Origin: Microbacteriaceae bacterium PS02344
GTDB lineage: Bacteria > Actinomycetota > Actinomycetes > Actinomycetales > Microbacteriaceae
Length of the DNA: 64,000 nucleotides
Direction of reading: 5' to 3'
NCBI GenBank assembly: GCA_029959905.1
Contig: JASCNZ010000002.1
Span: forward strand, 1 to 64,000
This document shows positions 51,868 to 63,657 of the stretch, piece by piece. The stretch's first letter is position 1; each line of letters starts with the position of its first letter. Below the pieces are notes generated by a model. It did no database searches and had not been told where the DNA came from. It saw nothing but the letters and a program-made list of their open reading frames with translations. The position numbers and the translations under genes are program-made.

Positions 51868-53115
51868 ATGACCCAGACACACACCTCTGCCGAGCCGAGC
51901 CTTCTCCGGCTCGCCGGCCTTCCCTACTTCCTCATCGCGTTCATCGCGCGACTGCCCTTCGCCATGATGGTCGTCGGCGTCCTGACGGTCGTCGTGTCGG
52001 CCCGCGGCTCGCTCTCCCTCGGCGGTCTCACCTCCGCCGCCGTCGGACTGGGCACCGCCTGCTTCGGCCCGCTCCTCGGTGCGGCGGCCGATCGTTTCGG
52101 CCAGCGGCGCGTGCTCGTCGTGCTCGCGGTGGCCAACGGCGCGATGATGGCGCTGTTCACCCTCGTCGTCTACGGCGAGGCGGCCGACGCCCTCGTTCTC
52201 GTCGCGGCGGTGGGCATCGGCGCCACCGCTCCACAGGTCGCGCCACTGTCGCGCGCCCGCCTCGTGACGATCATCTCCGAGCGGATGCCGGCGCCGCGCC
52301 AGGCGCGGACGGTCTCGGGCACCATGGCCTACGAGTCCGCCGCCGACGAGACGGTGTTCGTCTTCGGGCCGTTCCTCGTCGGCATCCTCGCGTCCGTCAT
52401 CGCCCCGTGGGCGCCGCTGATCGGCGCCGCCGCCCTCACCGTCGTGTTCGTCGGTGCGTTCGCGCTGCATCCCAGCGGCCGTCATGTCGCCGCCGTTCGC
52501 GGAGCCGACGGCTCTGCACCGTCGTCGGTCGCCGAGCTCTTCCGCCCGCGTCTGCTCATCGTCGTCGTCGGCATCCTCGGCGTCGGGATGTTCTTCGGCA
52601 CGATGCTCACCTCCTTGACCTCCTTCATGGCCGACCGCGGCGCGTCCGAGCAGGCGGGGCTGCTGTACGGTGTCATGGGTGTCGGCTCGGCGATCCTCGC
52701 GCTCGGCGTGGCGTGGCTGCCGCCCCGGTTCTCGCTGCGGGCGCGGTGGATCGTCTTCGCAAGCATCCTGCTCGCCGGCACGCTTCTGCTGGGGGTCGTC
52801 GACTCCCCGGCGATGATGATGGTCGCGCTCGCGGTGATGGGAGTGGGCATCGGCCCGACCCTCGTGACGCAGTACAGCTTCGGGGCGGAGCGCAGCCCGC
52901 TCGGTCGTTCCGCGACGGTCATGACGATGCTGGGCTCCGGCATCGTGGTCGGCCAGTCGATCGGCGCCGCCGTCGCGGGGGAGATCGCCGAGAACGTCGG
53001 AACGGATGCCGCGCTCGCGCTGCCCGTCATCGCGGCGTCGGTCGCCTTCGCCGCGGCCGTCGCCAACTGGTTCGTCTCGCGCACCGTTGCGCGCGACGTC
53101 ATCGCCGTCGCCTGA
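51868..53115 (+). CDS. MFS transporter
   Basis: 415 aa with about twelve hydrophobic helices. The loop after helix 2-3 contains AAADRFGQRRVLVV, the MFS signature GxxxDrxGrr. ARTVSGTMAYESAADETVFVFGPFLVGIL is the central conserved region. Substrate unknown and no regulator is adjacent. TATTCT about 110 bp upstream may be its -10, which would give it a conventional leader. Confidence 0.87.
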   Translation: MTQTHTSAEPSLLRLAGLPYFLIAFIARLPFAMMVVGVLTVVVSARGSLSLGGLTSAAVGLGTACFGPLLGAAADRFGQRRVLVVLAVANGAMMALFTLVVYGEAADALVLVAAVGIGATAPQVAPLSRARLVTIISERMPAPRQARTVSGTMAYESAADETVFVFGPFLVGILASVIAPWAPLIGAAALTVVFVGAFALHPSGRHVAAVRGADGSAPSSVAELFRPRLLIVVVGILGVGMFFGTMLTSLTSFMADRGASEQAGLLYGVMGVGSAILALGVAWLPPRFSLRARWIVFASILLAGTLLLGVVDSPAMMMVALAVMGVGIGPTLVTQYSFGAERSPLGRSATVMTMLGSGIVVGQSIGAAVAGEIAENVGTDAALALPVIAASVAFAAAVANWFVSRTVARDVIAVA

Positions 53116-53164
53116 GCGGGAGTCGGCGGGACGCCGCTCGGGCGCGCACCGGGCTCGAACCTCG

Positions 53165-53185
53165 ATAGCCTGGGAACACCCCAGG
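53165..53185 (+). promoter_or_regulatory. otsA -10 element and 5' hairpin
   Basis: TAGCCT (53165-53170) is a likely -10. CCTGGG-AACAC-CCCAGG (53169-53185) overlaps it and could be an operator or an early mRNA hairpin. Confidence 0.4.
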
Positions 53186-53199
53186 TGTGAGGAGCCGTC

Positions 53200-54609
53200 G
53201 TGGCTGTTGCAGAGTTCGTCGTCGTCGCCAACCGTCTCCCGGTCGACCGGGTGGTCGGGCCGGACGGGGAGGAGACCTGGCGCACGTCGCCGGGCGGTCT
53301 GGTGGCCGCGCTGGAGCCGATGATGCGGTCGGCGAACGGCGCCTGGGTGGGCTGGGCGGGGCAGGCCGACCTCGAGCTGGAGCCGTTCGAGGCCGACGGC
53401 ATCGACCTCATCCCCATCACCCTGAGCCTCTCCGAGGTCGAGGACTACTACGAGGGGTTCGCCAACGACACGATCTGGCCGCTGTACCACGACGTGATCG
53501 CCCCTCCCCAGTTCCACCGCGAGTGGTGGGAGGCGTACGTCCGCGTCAACCGGAGATTCGCCCAGGCAGCTGCCGACGCCGTCGCGCCCGACGGCACCGT
53601 ATGGGTGCACGACTACCAGCTCCAGCTCGTCCCGCAGATGGTGCGCGAGCTGCGCCCAGACGTCACCATCGGATACTTCCACCACATCCCGTTCCCCGCC
53701 CACGGCCTCTACGCCCAGCTGCCGTGGCGCGATCAGGTGCTGCAGGGCCTGCTCGGCGCCGACGTCATCGGCTTCCAGCGTGCGCAGGATGCGACCTACT
53801 TCCTCACCGCCGTGCGCCGCCGCCTGCGCTACGAAGTCAAGGGTCCCGGCATCGCCGTGCCCGGGCCGGACGGGCAGATGCGCACCGCTGTCGCCCGTGC
53901 CTTCCCCATCTCGATCGACACCGAGCCGTATCTCGCCCTCGCCGCCCGCGAGGACGTGCAGGCCCGCGCCGCCGAGATCCGCGCGAGCCTCGGCAATCCG
54001 CGATGCATCCTGCTCGGCGTCGACCGGCTCGACTACACCAAGGGCATCCGCCACCGCATCAAGGCGTACGGCGAGCTCATCGAGGACGGACGCCTCGACG
54101 TCGAGGACGTGACCCTCATCCAGGTCGCGAGCCCCAGTCGTGAGCGCGTCGACGCCTACGTGCACCTGCGCGACGAGATCGAGTTGCTGGTCGCCCGCAT
54201 CAACGGCGACCATGACACGGTCGGGCACAGCGCGATCCGCTATCTGCACCAGGGATTCCCGCGCGAGGAGATGGTGGCCCTCTACCTCGCGGCGGACGTG
54301 ATGCTCGTCACGGCGCTGCGCGACGGCATGAACCTCGTAGCCAAGGAGTACGTCGCCACCCGGGCCGACGACCGCGGGGTGCTCGTGCTCAGCGAGTTCA
54401 CCGGTGCCGCCGACGAGCTGCGCCAGGCGGTGCGCGTGAACCCGCACGACATCGACGGCCTCAAGGATGCGATCATGCAGGCGATCGAGATGACCCCCGC
54501 CGAGCAGAGCAAGCGGATGCGCGCACTGCGACGCCGTGTGCTCGAGAACGACGTCAACGCCTGGTCGTCGTCGTTCCTCGCAGCGCTCGCCGACGCGCGC
54601 CGCCGCTGA
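53200..54609 (+). CDS. otsA: Alpha,alpha-trehalose-phosphate synthase
   Basis: 469 aa GT20 enzyme making trehalose 6-phosphate from UDP-glucose (or GDP/ADP-glucose) and glucose 6-phosphate. FVVVANRLPV, VWVHDYQLQLVP, YFHHIPFP and GVDRLDYTKGI are diagnostic, and RDGMNLVAKEYVA closes the donor site. GTG start with GGAG 6 nt upstream. otsB follows after 48 nt. Confidence 0.96.
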   Translation: MAVAEFVVVANRLPVDRVVGPDGEETWRTSPGGLVAALEPMMRSANGAWVGWAGQADLELEPFEADGIDLIPITLSLSEVEDYYEGFANDTIWPLYHDVIAPPQFHREWWEAYVRVNRRFAQAAADAVAPDGTVWVHDYQLQLVPQMVRELRPDVTIGYFHHIPFPAHGLYAQLPWRDQVLQGLLGADVIGFQRAQDATYFLTAVRRRLRYEVKGPGIAVPGPDGQMRTAVARAFPISIDTEPYLALAAREDVQARAAEIRASLGNPRCILLGVDRLDYTKGIRHRIKAYGELIEDGRLDVEDVTLIQVASPSRERVDAYVHLRDEIELLVARINGDHDTVGHSAIRYLHQGFPREEMVALYLAADVMLVTALRDGMNLVAKEYVATRADDRGVLVLSEFTGAADELRQAVRVNPHDIDGLKDAIMQAIEMTPAEQSKRMRALRRRVLENDVNAWSSSFLAALADARRR

Positions 54610-54657
54610 CCTCCCCGACCCTCCTCCGAGTCCGCCGAACCCCTCCTGGAGACTGAC

Positions 54658-55455
54658 ATGACGCGCCCCTGGATTCCCGGAACGCCCGCCGACGAGATCA
54701 CCGCGATCGCCCGCACCGAGCGCCTCGTCATCGCGCTCGACTTCGACGGCGTGGCCTCGCCGCTCGTGCCGGACCCGATGGCGGCCCGGGCCCTGCCCGA
54801 GACGGTCGCACAGATCGCTCGGTTGTCCGCGCTGCCCGACACGTTCGTCGCCTTCGTGTCGGGGCGCAGCATGCACGACCTCCGCATCATCACCGAGCAC
54901 TCCGACGATTCGCCCGTCTCGCTCTCGGGGTCGCACGGGGCGCAGTACTGGTTCCCCGGAGAGGGCGAGATCGCTCCCGCCGACGGCACGGACGACACAG
55001 CGGCGCGCGAGGAGCTCTGGGCCGCCGCGCGGCCGATCATCGATCGGTACGAAGGTGCGGAGTTCGAGCCCAAGGCGTTCGGCATGGGCGTGCACACGCG
55101 GCGCGCCGACCGTGCGACCGAGGAGGCCGTGTTCGCCGAGGTCGACGCCCTGGTGGCGGAGCGTTTCCCGCACTGGCGCCGTCGTTCCGGCCACCGCGTG
55201 CTCGAGTTCTCCTCGCGCAACGAGGGGAAGGACGCGGCGATCGGCGTGCTGCGCGAGCGCTTCCGCGCCACCGGCATCGTGTTCGCGGGCGACGACGTGA
55301 CCGACGAGGACGCCCTGCGCGTGCTGCAGCCGGGCGACCTGGGCGTGCGTGTGGGCCCGGGGGAGAGCGCCGCCGCTCTGCGGGTCGACGGCCCGGCCGA
55401 CGTGGCGTCGCTGCTCGCCGCGATCGCGGACGAACGGGCCGCGCGTCCGGAATAG
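54658..55455 (+). CDS. otsB: Trehalose-6-phosphate phosphatase
   Basis: 265 aa HAD-superfamily phosphatase. Motif I is DFDGVASPL (nucleophile D and D+2), motif II FVSGR, motif IV FAGDDVTDEDA. It dephosphorylates the OtsA product. GGAG is 7 nt before the ATG. The stop codon TAG is also the start of the ilvD -10 hexamer. Confidence 0.95.
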   Translation: MTRPWIPGTPADEITAIARTERLVIALDFDGVASPLVPDPMAARALPETVAQIARLSALPDTFVAFVSGRSMHDLRIITEHSDDSPVSLSGSHGAQYWFPGEGEIAPADGTDDTAAREELWAAARPIIDRYEGAEFEPKAFGMGVHTRRADRATEEAVFAEVDALVAERFPHWRRRSGHRVLEFSSRNEGKDAAIGVLRERFRATGIVFAGDDVTDEDALRVLQPGDLGVRVGPGESAAALRVDGPADVASLLAAIADERAARPE

Positions 55456-55458
55456 ACT
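55453..55458 (+). promoter_or_regulatory. -10 element overlapping a stop codon (ilvD promoter)
   Basis: TAGACT, where TAG (55453-55455) is the otsB stop; the ilvD ATG is 6 nt further. Confidence 0.55.
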
Positions 55459-55464
55459 TCCTGC

Positions 55465-57183
55465 ATGTCCTCGCACGATCCTGCCGCCGGTGCGGCCATC
55501 GACATCAAGCCCCGCAGTCGTGTCGTCACCGACGGCATCGAGGCGACCACCTCCCGCGGCATGCTGCGCGCCGTCGGGATGGGCGACGCGGATTGGGAGA
55601 AGCCGCAGGTCGGCATCGCCTCGAGCTGGAACGAGATCACGCCCTGCAACCTGAGCCTCGACCGGCTCGCACAGGGGGCGAAGGAGGGCGTGCACTCGGG
55701 TGGCGGGTACCCGCTGCAGTTCGGCACCATCTCGGTCTCCGACGGCATCTCGATGGGACACGAGGGCATGCACTTCTCGCTCGTCTCGCGCGAGGTCATC
55801 GCGGACTCCGTCGAGACCGTCATCATGGCCGAGCGACTCGACGGCACGGTGCTGCTGGCCGGGTGCGACAAGTCCATCCCCGGCATGCTGATGGCCAGCG
55901 CCCGCCTCGGGCTGTCGAGCGTCTTCCTCTATGCCGGCTCGATCGCGCCCGGATGGGTCAAGCTCTCCGACGGCACCGAGAAGGACATCACGATCATCGA
56001 CTCGTTCGAGGGCGTCGGCGCCTGCCGCGCCGGTCGGATGAGCGAGGAGGACCTCAAGCGCATCGAGTGCGCATTCGCCCCCGGGGAGGGTGCCTGCGGC
56101 GGCATGTACACCGCGAACACCATGGCCTCGGTCGCCGAGGCGCTCGGCCTCAGCCTTCCGGGGTCTGCGGCACCGCCCTCGGCCGACCGCCGCCGCGACT
56201 ACTTCGCCCACCGATCGGGGGAGGCCGTCGTCGAGCTGCTCCGTCAGGGCATCACCACGAAGGACATCCTCACCAAGGAATCGTTCGAGAACGCGATCGC
56301 CCTGGCCATGGCGCTCGGCGGGTCGACCAACGTCGTGCTGCACCTGCTCGCGATCGCCCGAGAGGCGCAGATCGACCTCGACCTGCACGACTTCAATCGC
56401 ATCGGCAGCAAGACACCGCACGTGGCCGACATGAAGCCGTTCGGCAAGTACGTCATGAACGACGTCGACCGCCATGGCGGCATCCCCGTGATCATGAAGG
56501 CCATGCTCGACGAGGGGCTCCTCCACGGCGATGCTCTCACCGTCACAGGCAAGACGGTCGCCGAGAACCTCCGCGACCTCGACCCCGACCCGGTCGACGG
56601 CGACGTGATCCACACCTTCTCGAACCCGATCCACGCCTCTGGCGGCATCACGATCCTGCACGGCTCACTCGCGCCCGAGGGTGCGGTCGTGAAGTCGGCC
56701 GGCTTCGATGCCGACGTCTTCGAGGGCCCGGCGAGGGTGTTCGAGCGCGAGCGCGGGGCGATGGATGCCCTCGCGAACGGCGAGATCCAGGCGGGCGATG
56801 TCATCGTCATCCGGTACGAGGGCCCCAAGGGCGGCCCCGGCATGCGCGAGATGCTCGCCATCACCGCGGCCATCAAGGGCGCGGGGCTCGGAAAAGATGT
56901 ACTACTCTTGACGGACGGACGATTCTCAGGCGGCACAACCGGCCTGTGCATCGGCCACATAGCACCCGAAGCGGTGGACGCTGGTCCCATCGCCTTCGTG
57001 CGCGATGGTGATCTGATACGGGTCGATATCGCAGCTCGCTCTCTCGACCTACTCGTCGACGAGGCGGAGCTCGCCTCCCGCCGTTCCGGCTGGGAGCCGC
57101 TTCCCCCGCGCTATACCCGTGGCGTTCTTGCCAAGTACTCCCGTCTCGTGCGGTCCGCCGCCGAAGGCGCGACGACCGGCTGA
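55465..57183 (+). CDS. ilvD: Dihydroxy-acid dehydratase
   Basis: 572 aa, full length. It dehydrates dihydroxy-isovalerate and -methylvalerate in valine/isoleucine synthesis. Fe-S ligands C61 (ITPCN), C134 (AGCDKSIPG) and C211 ([12 protein letters not shown]) are present, with [11 protein letters not shown] nearby. From about 56890 to the end, codon use changes sharply: 31 of 97 codons end in A or T, including two ATA and two CTA, against about 6 in the preceding hundred, although the protein stays in frame and family-like. Confidence 0.95.
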   Translation: MSSHDPAAGAAIDIKPRSRVVTDGIEATTSRGMLRAVGMGDADWEKPQVGIASSWNEITPCNLSLDRLAQGAKEGVHSGGGYPLQFGTISVSDGISMGHEGMHFSLVSREVIADSVETVIMAERLDGTVLLAGCDKSIPGMLMASARLGLSSVFLYAGSIAPGWVKLSDGTEKDITIIDSFEGVGACRAGRMSEEDLKRIECAFAPGEGACGGMYTANTMASVAEALGLSLPGSAAPPSADRRRDYFAHRSGEAVVELLRQGITTKDILTKESFENAIALAMALGGSTNVVLHLLAIAREAQIDLDLHDFNRIGSKTPHVADMKPFGKYVMNDVDRHGGIPVIMKAMLDEGLLHGDALTVTGKTVAENLRDLDPDPVDGDVIHTFSNPIHASGGITILHGSLAPEGAVVKSAGFDADVFEGPARVFERERGAMDALANGEIQAGDVIVIRYEGPKGGPGMREMLAITAAIKGAGLGKDVLLLTDGRFSGGTTGLCIGHIAPEAVDAGPIAFVRDGDLIRVDIAARSLDLLVDEAELASRRSGWEPLPPRYTRGVLAKYSRLVRSAAEGATTG

Positions 57184-57253
57184 CACCGACTCGATCGGCT
57201 CGGCCCGTGTCGCCGCCGGCATCCGACACCCACAGATCACCAGAAGGAGAGTC

Positions 57254-59056
57254 ATGACTGCTGACTCCGCCCCGGCCGTGCCGCGGCCGCCCGCCCGTTC
57301 CTCCAGCGCTCCGGAGATCACCGGTGCCGAGGCCGTCGTCCGCTCGCTCGAGCTTCTCGGCATCACCGACGTCTTCGGGCTCCCCGGCGGCGCGATCCTG
57401 CCCGTCTACGACCCGCTCATGGACGCGTCGCAGCTGCGCCACATCCTCGTCCGCCACGAGCAGGGCGCAGGACACGCGGCCGAGGGCTACGCCTCCGCGT
57501 CGGGCAAGGTCGGGGTCTGCATCGCGACCTCCGGGCCGGGTGCCACGAACCTCGTCACCGCGATCGCCGACGCCTACATGGACTCGGTCCCGCTGCTCGC
57601 GATCACCGGACAGGTGTTCTCGACCCTCATGGGAACCGACGCCTTCCAGGAGGCCGACATCGTCGGTATCACGATGCCCATCACGAAGCACTCGTTCCTG
57701 GTGAAGGACGCGGCGGACATCCCGGGCGCGATCGCCGCCGCCTACGAGGTCGCCTCGACCGGACGCCCCGGCCCCGTACTCGTCGACATCACCAAGGATG
57801 CGCAGCAGGCCGTCGCCCCGTTCGTGTGGCCGCCGAAGGTCGATCTGCCCGGCTACCGTCCGGTGACGAAGGCCCACGGCAAGCAGATCCAGGCCGCGGC
57901 GGCACTGCTCGCCGAGGCGAAGAAGCCCGTGCTGTACGTCGGCGGCGGTGTCGTGCGCGGGCGAGCGGCGGCCGAGCTGCTCGAACTCGCCGAGGCCACC
58001 GGCGCCCCGGTCGTGACCACACTCATGGCACGCGGCGCGTTCCCCGACTCGCACGCGCAGCACCTGGGCATGCCGGGCATGCACGGTACGGTCCCGGCGG
58101 TGCTGGCGCTGCAGGAGGCCGACCTCCTCGTCTCGCTCGGTGCCCGGTTCGATGACCGCGTCACCGGCAAGGCCGCGCTGTTCGCACCGAACGCGAAGGT
58201 CGTCCACGTCGACATCGATCCGGCCGAGATCTCGAAGATCCGCATGGCCGACGTGCCGATCGTGGGCGACGTGCGCGATGTGCTCACCGACCTGCACGCG
58301 GCCTTCCGCGGAGTGACCGGAGGGGCGAAGCCCGACATCTCCGAGTGGTGGTCGTACCTCGACGGTCTTCGTACCGAGTTCCCGCTCGGCTACGCGCCGA
58401 CCACCGACGGTTTGCTCGCTCCGCAGTACGTCATCCAGCGCATCGGCGAGCTCACCGGCCCGGAGGGCATCTTCGCCTCGGGCGTCGGCCAGCACCAGAT
58501 GTGGGCGGCGCAGTTCATCAAGTACGAGCGGCCGAACGCCTGGCTCAACTCCGGGGGAGCGGGCACGATGGGCTACTCGGTGCCCGCCGCCATGGGGGCC
58601 AAGGTCGCCGAGCCGGACCGCGCGGTCTGGGCCATCGACGGCGACGGATGCTTCCAGATGACCAACCAGGAGCTCGCGACCTGCGCGATCAACAACATCC
58701 CGATCAAGGTCGCGATCATCAACAACTCCTCCCTCGGGATGGTGCGTCAGTGGCAGACCCTGTTCTACGACGGGCGCCACTCCAACACCGACCTGAACAC
58801 GGGACACGGCACGATCCGCATCCCCGACTTCGTGAAGCTCGCGGAGGCCTACGGATGCCTCGCCATCCGGGTCGAGAAGGAGGAGGAGGTCGATGCGGCC
58901 ATCCAGTTGGCCCTCGACACCAACGACCGCCCGGTCGTGATCGATTTCGTCGTCAGCGCCGACTCCATGGTGTGGCCGATGGTGCCGCAGGGCGTCAGCA
59001 ACAGCTACGTCCAGTACGCCCGCGACCACGCACCCGCATTCGACGAGGAGGACTGA
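57254..59056 (+). CDS. ilvB: Acetolactate synthase large subunit
   Basis: 600 aa ThDP enzyme. The catalytic glutamate is E69 ([14 protein letters not shown]); the ThDP motif is [15 protein letters not shown] to INNSS; FAD-binding region in the middle. The first committed step of branched-chain synthesis. AGAAGGAGAG precedes the ATG. The 70-bp gap from ilvD holds a GTGTCG/CGACAC hairpin (57207-57229) but no recognisable leader peptide. Confidence 0.96.
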   Translation: MTADSAPAVPRPPARSSSAPEITGAEAVVRSLELLGITDVFGLPGGAILPVYDPLMDASQLRHILVRHEQGAGHAAEGYASASGKVGVCIATSGPGATNLVTAIADAYMDSVPLLAITGQVFSTLMGTDAFQEADIVGITMPITKHSFLVKDAADIPGAIAAAYEVASTGRPGPVLVDITKDAQQAVAPFVWPPKVDLPGYRPVTKAHGKQIQAAAALLAEAKKPVLYVGGGVVRGRAAAELLELAEATGAPVVTTLMARGAFPDSHAQHLGMPGMHGTVPAVLALQEADLLVSLGARFDDRVTGKAALFAPNAKVVHVDIDPAEISKIRMADVPIVGDVRDVLTDLHAAFRGVTGGAKPDISEWWSYLDGLRTEFPLGYAPTTDGLLAPQYVIQRIGELTGPEGIFASGVGQHQMWAAQFIKYERPNAWLNSGGAGTMGYSVPAAMGAKVAEPDRAVWAIDGDGCFQMTNQELATCAINNIPIKVAIINNSSLGMVRQWQTLFYDGRHSNTDLNTGHGTIRIPDFVKLAEAYGCLAIRVEKEEEVDAAIQLALDTNDRPVVIDFVVSADSMVWPMVPQGVSNSYVQYARDHAPAFDEED

Positions 59057-59058
59057 CC

Positions 59059-60704
<1,646 letters not shown>

Positions 60705-60712
60705 TGAACGAG

Positions 60713-60746
60713 AGAGCGGGCCCTTCCTTCGGGGAGGGCCCGCTCT
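60713..60746. terminator. Bidirectional terminator with TTCG tetraloop
   Basis: A 15-bp stem (AGAGCGGGCCCTTCC and its partner, one G-U pair) capped by TTCG, between ilvC and the convergent FAD/Fe-S gene. Confidence 0.85.
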
Positions 60747-60752
60747 GTCGTG

Positions 60753-63584
60753 TCAGGCGCGGGTGAGCTCCTCGAGCACCTCGACCACATGGCGGTAGGG
60801 CTGGCCGGTGGCGCGGGTCATGCCGATCTCGCACGTGCGGTTCGCCGAGACGAAGGCGCCGAACCCGCCGCGCGCGTCGTCGGCCGCCCGTACCTCGGCG
60901 GCCTCGACGGCGGTGGCGCTGGCCGTGAGCTCGGGATGCAGCATCCCGCGGTCGCCGGCGAAGGCGCAGCAGCCCCAGCCGTCCGGCACATAGACCTCGG
61001 CCGCCACCGCGCGGGCGATCTCGGTCAATGCACCGGTCGCTCCGAGCGCGGTCGTCGAGCAGGTGGGATGCACCGCCACGCTGTCCAGCTTCTGCGTCAC
61101 CGTGAGCCGGGGGAGCACCTCGCGGGCGATGAACGTCGTCGCGTCCTCGATCACGAGTCCGGCGTACTCCGGATACTCGCGCAGCGACTTCGCGAGCATC
61201 GTGTGCAGCCCCTCGGTGCACGACGCCGCGTCGCACACCACGGGGAGCTCGCCGTGGCGACTCGCCGTCCAGAGCGCGGCGAGGGTGCGTTCGGTCATCC
61301 GGTCGTAGCCGGAGAGGTGGCCCTTCGACTTCCAGGGCGTGCCGCAGCAGAGCCCGCCCGACTCCTCGGGCACGACGAACGGGATGTCGGCGCGGTCGAG
61401 CAGCGCGGCGACCGCGTCGCGTGAACCCTCGCCGTGGCCCTCGGCGCCGAACATCGTTCCGATGCACGCGCCGAAGAACACCGCGCGCGCGTCGGCGGGC
61501 GCCTGCGGGCGCGGCGGGGCGGATCCTCCACGCGGAAGGCCGCCGTCGTACAGCGGCACCGTGTCTGCCCCGAGGATCGCCCGTCCGACCTTCGTCGCAC
61601 CGGTGACGATCGGTGACGGAAGAGCCGACGCGATCGTCAGTGCGGCGCCGCCGACGCGGGTGACGGCGCCCCAGCCACGTGCAGCGACGTCCCACGCGGC
61701 ATCCTCGATCTTCGACGCCGCCTCGGCACGAAGGCGGCGGACGAGGTCGCCGGTGTTGATGTCGACGGGGCACGCCACGCCGCACATGCCGTCGACCGCG
61801 CAGGTCTGCACACCGTCGTAGTCGTAGTCGGCGCGCAGCTCGGCGAGCAGTGCGGTGTCTCCCTGCTCCTCGGCCCACGCCATGTCGCGTCGCAGCACGA
61901 TGCGCTGCCGCGGCGTCAGGGTGAGGTCCTTGCTCGGGCAGGTCGGCTCGCAGTAGCCGCACTCCACGCAGCGATCGACCTCGGCCTCGACGGTGGGCAC
62001 GCGCTTGAGGTCGTGCAGGTAGGAGTCGGGATCGTCGGAGAGGACGACGCCGGGGTTGAGGATGCCGGCCGGGTCGAACAGGCGCTTGATCTCCCACATC
62101 ATGTCGGTCAACTCGTCGCCGTACTGACGCCGCACGAAGGGAGCCATGATGCGTCCCGTGCCGTGTTCGGCCTTGAGCGAGCCCCCCTGCCCCAGCACGA
62201 GGTCGACGAGGTCGTCGGTGAACCGTCGGTACCGGGCCACGCTCTCGGGGTCGTCGAAACGCTCGTTCAGCAGGAAGTGGACGTTCCCGTCCTTGGCGTG
62301 CCCGAAGATGACCGACCCCTCGTAGTCGTGTGCGTCGAAGAGCTCGATCAACCGTTCGCAGGTCGCGAGGAGCCTGTCCACCGGCACGACGATGTCCTCC
62401 AGCAACGCGGTCGTGCCCGAGGGGCGGGCGCCGGCGACGGCCGTGTAGAGCCCTTTGCGCACGTGCCACAGCGCGGCGCGCTCTGCGGCATCCGTCGTCA
62501 GGGCGGCAGGTACGGCGAGGGGCAGTGTCGACAGGTGGCCCAGGGCAGCGTGCGTGTCGGCTGCGAGCGTCGCGTCATCCGCCGCATGCACCTCGACGAG
62601 CAGGGCCGCGTGCCCGTGCACGTCGATGCTCGCGATGGTCTGCGGCACATCGGTGAGCCCCTGCGCTACGCGGAGCGACGCCGCATCGAGCAGTTCGATC
62701 GTCGCGAGGCCCAGCTCCGCGAGCCCGGGGAGCGCGGCCATCGCGTCCGACAGCGTCTCGAAGACCAGCAGGCCGGTGGCGATGGCGGGGCGCACCTCGA
62801 CGGTGCGGAAGCGCGCCTCGGCGACGAACGCCAGTGTGCCCTCCGACCCGATCACCAGGTGCTCGAGGATGGTCACGGCGGTGTCGAAGTCGAGGAGGGA
62901 GTTGAGCCCGTACCCCATCGTGTTCTTCATCGAGAACTGCCGACGGACGAACTCGGCGTTCTCGGGGCGCGCGAGCAGCCTCTCGCGGAGGGCCAGCAGA
63001 CCGGCGGCGAGTTCGGGGTCGGAGCGATGCAGGCGTAAGTCGGCGTCGGGCAGACCCGTGTCGAGGATCGTGCCGCTCGGCAGCACGAGCACCATCGACT
63101 CGATCGTGCGGTACGAGTTCTCCACCACGCCGCAGGCCATGCCGCTGGAGTTGTTGGCCACCACGCCGCCGATCGTGCAGGCGATCTCACTGGCGGGATC
63201 GGGTCCGAGCTTGCGACGGTAGCGCGCGAGCCGGGTGTTGACCTGACGCACCGTGGCACCGGGGCCGACGCTGACAGCCGCGCCGTCATCGGAGATACGG
63301 ATGCTCCGGAAGGCGGAACGGGTGTCGACGAGGATGTCGCCGCTGACGCCCTGGCCCGAGAGACTGGTGCCGCCGGAGCGGAAGGTCAGGGTGCGGCCCG
63401 CCGCACGCACGGCGTCGAACACGCGTGCCATGCCCGCCGCGTCGACGGGGGAGACCACGGCGTCCGGGACGAGCAGGTAGTGCGAGGCGTCGTGAGCGCG
63501 GGCGAAGCGATCGATCGACCGGGACTGCACAGAGACCCCGCCGAGGAGGGCGGGATCGAGCGGTTCCGCGAGAGTGGTCGGCAT
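60753..63584 (-). CDS. FAD-linked oxidase fused to Fe-S (CCG-domain) subunit, D-2-hydroxyacid dehydrogenase-like
   Basis: 943 aa. N-terminal FAD_binding_4 domain (GGTSLSGQGVSGDILVD near residue 70), FAD-oxidase C domain to about 480, then a ferredoxin-like region with C539, C542, C545, C549 (CVECGYCEPTC) and C595, C601, C605 (GMCGVACPVD), and two CCG-type domains (GGLCCGTPW; WGCCAFAGD) near the end. It equals GlcD plus GlcF in one chain, as in actinobacterial D-lactate or glycolate dehydrogenases. GAGGAG precedes the ATG. A GntR regulator is divergent. Confidence 0.92.
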   Translation of the reverse strand: MPTTLAEPLDPALLGGVSVQSRSIDRFARAHDASHYLLVPDAVVSPVDAAGMARVFDAVRAAGRTLTFRSGGTSLSGQGVSGDILVDTRSAFRSIRISDDGAAVSVGPGATVRQVNTRLARYRRKLGPDPASEIACTIGGVVANNSSGMACGVVENSYRTIESMVLVLPSGTILDTGLPDADLRLHRSDPELAAGLLALRERLLARPENAEFVRRQFSMKNTMGYGLNSLLDFDTAVTILEHLVIGSEGTLAFVAEARFRTVEVRPAIATGLLVFETLSDAMAALPGLAELGLATIELLDAASLRVAQGLTDVPQTIASIDVHGHAALLVEVHAADDATLAADTHAALGHLSTLPLAVPAALTTDAAERAALWHVRKGLYTAVAGARPSGTTALLEDIVVPVDRLLATCERLIELFDAHDYEGSVIFGHAKDGNVHFLLNERFDDPESVARYRRFTDDLVDLVLGQGGSLKAEHGTGRIMAPFVRRQYGDELTDMMWEIKRLFDPAGILNPGVVLSDDPDSYLHDLKRVPTVEAEVDRCVECGYCEPTCPSKDLTLTPRQRIVLRRDMAWAEEQGDTALLAELRADYDYDGVQTCAVDGMCGVACPVDINTGDLVRRLRAEAASKIEDAAWDVAARGWGAVTRVGGAALTIASALPSPIVTGATKVGRAILGADTVPLYDGGLPRGGSAPPRPQAPADARAVFFGACIGTMFGAEGHGEGSRDAVAALLDRADIPFVVPEESGGLCCGTPWKSKGHLSGYDRMTERTLAALWTASRHGELPVVCDAASCTEGLHTMLAKSLREYPEYAGLVIEDATTFIAREVLPRLTVTQKLDSVAVHPTCSTTALGATGALTEIARAVAAEVYVPDGWGCCAFAGDRGMLHPELTASATAVEAAEVRAADDARGGFGAFVSANRTCEIGMTRATGQPYRHVVEVLEELTRA

Positions 63585-63608
63585 GGTGCTCCTCGGCGTC
63601 GAGACGGA

Positions 63609-63624
63609 TTGTCAGACAAGTGTA
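63609..63624. promoter_or_regulatory. GntR operator and promoter of the FAD/Fe-S gene
   Basis: The dyad TTGTC-A-GACAA (63609-63619) is typical of FadR-subfamily GntR proteins. It abuts TACACT (minus strand, 63619-63624), the probable -10, so binding would cover the transcription start. Confidence 0.6.
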
Positions 63625-63644
63625 CCGACCGCCGCACCTCGGGC

Positions 63645-63650
63645 TAGGCT
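63645..63650 (+). promoter_or_regulatory. -10 element of the GntR gene, leaderless type
   Basis: TAGGCT, 7 nt before the GTG at 63658. Confidence 0.5.
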
Positions 63651-63657
63651 GTCTGCC

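Noticed and set aside
51754-56661. Minus-strand open frame of 1635 codons across the MFS, otsA, otsB and ilvD genes
   Set aside because: It is antisense to four genes with clear motifs, has His/Asp/Arg-rich shadow composition and no domain; a side effect of high GC at third positions.
57184-57253. Attenuator or leader peptide before ilvB
   Set aside because: Only a short hairpin is visible; no run of Ile/Val/Leu codons.
56873-59029. Minus-strand open frame of 718 codons opposite ilvB
   Set aside because: Same codon-bias artefact; ilvB has all catalytic motifs on the plus strand.
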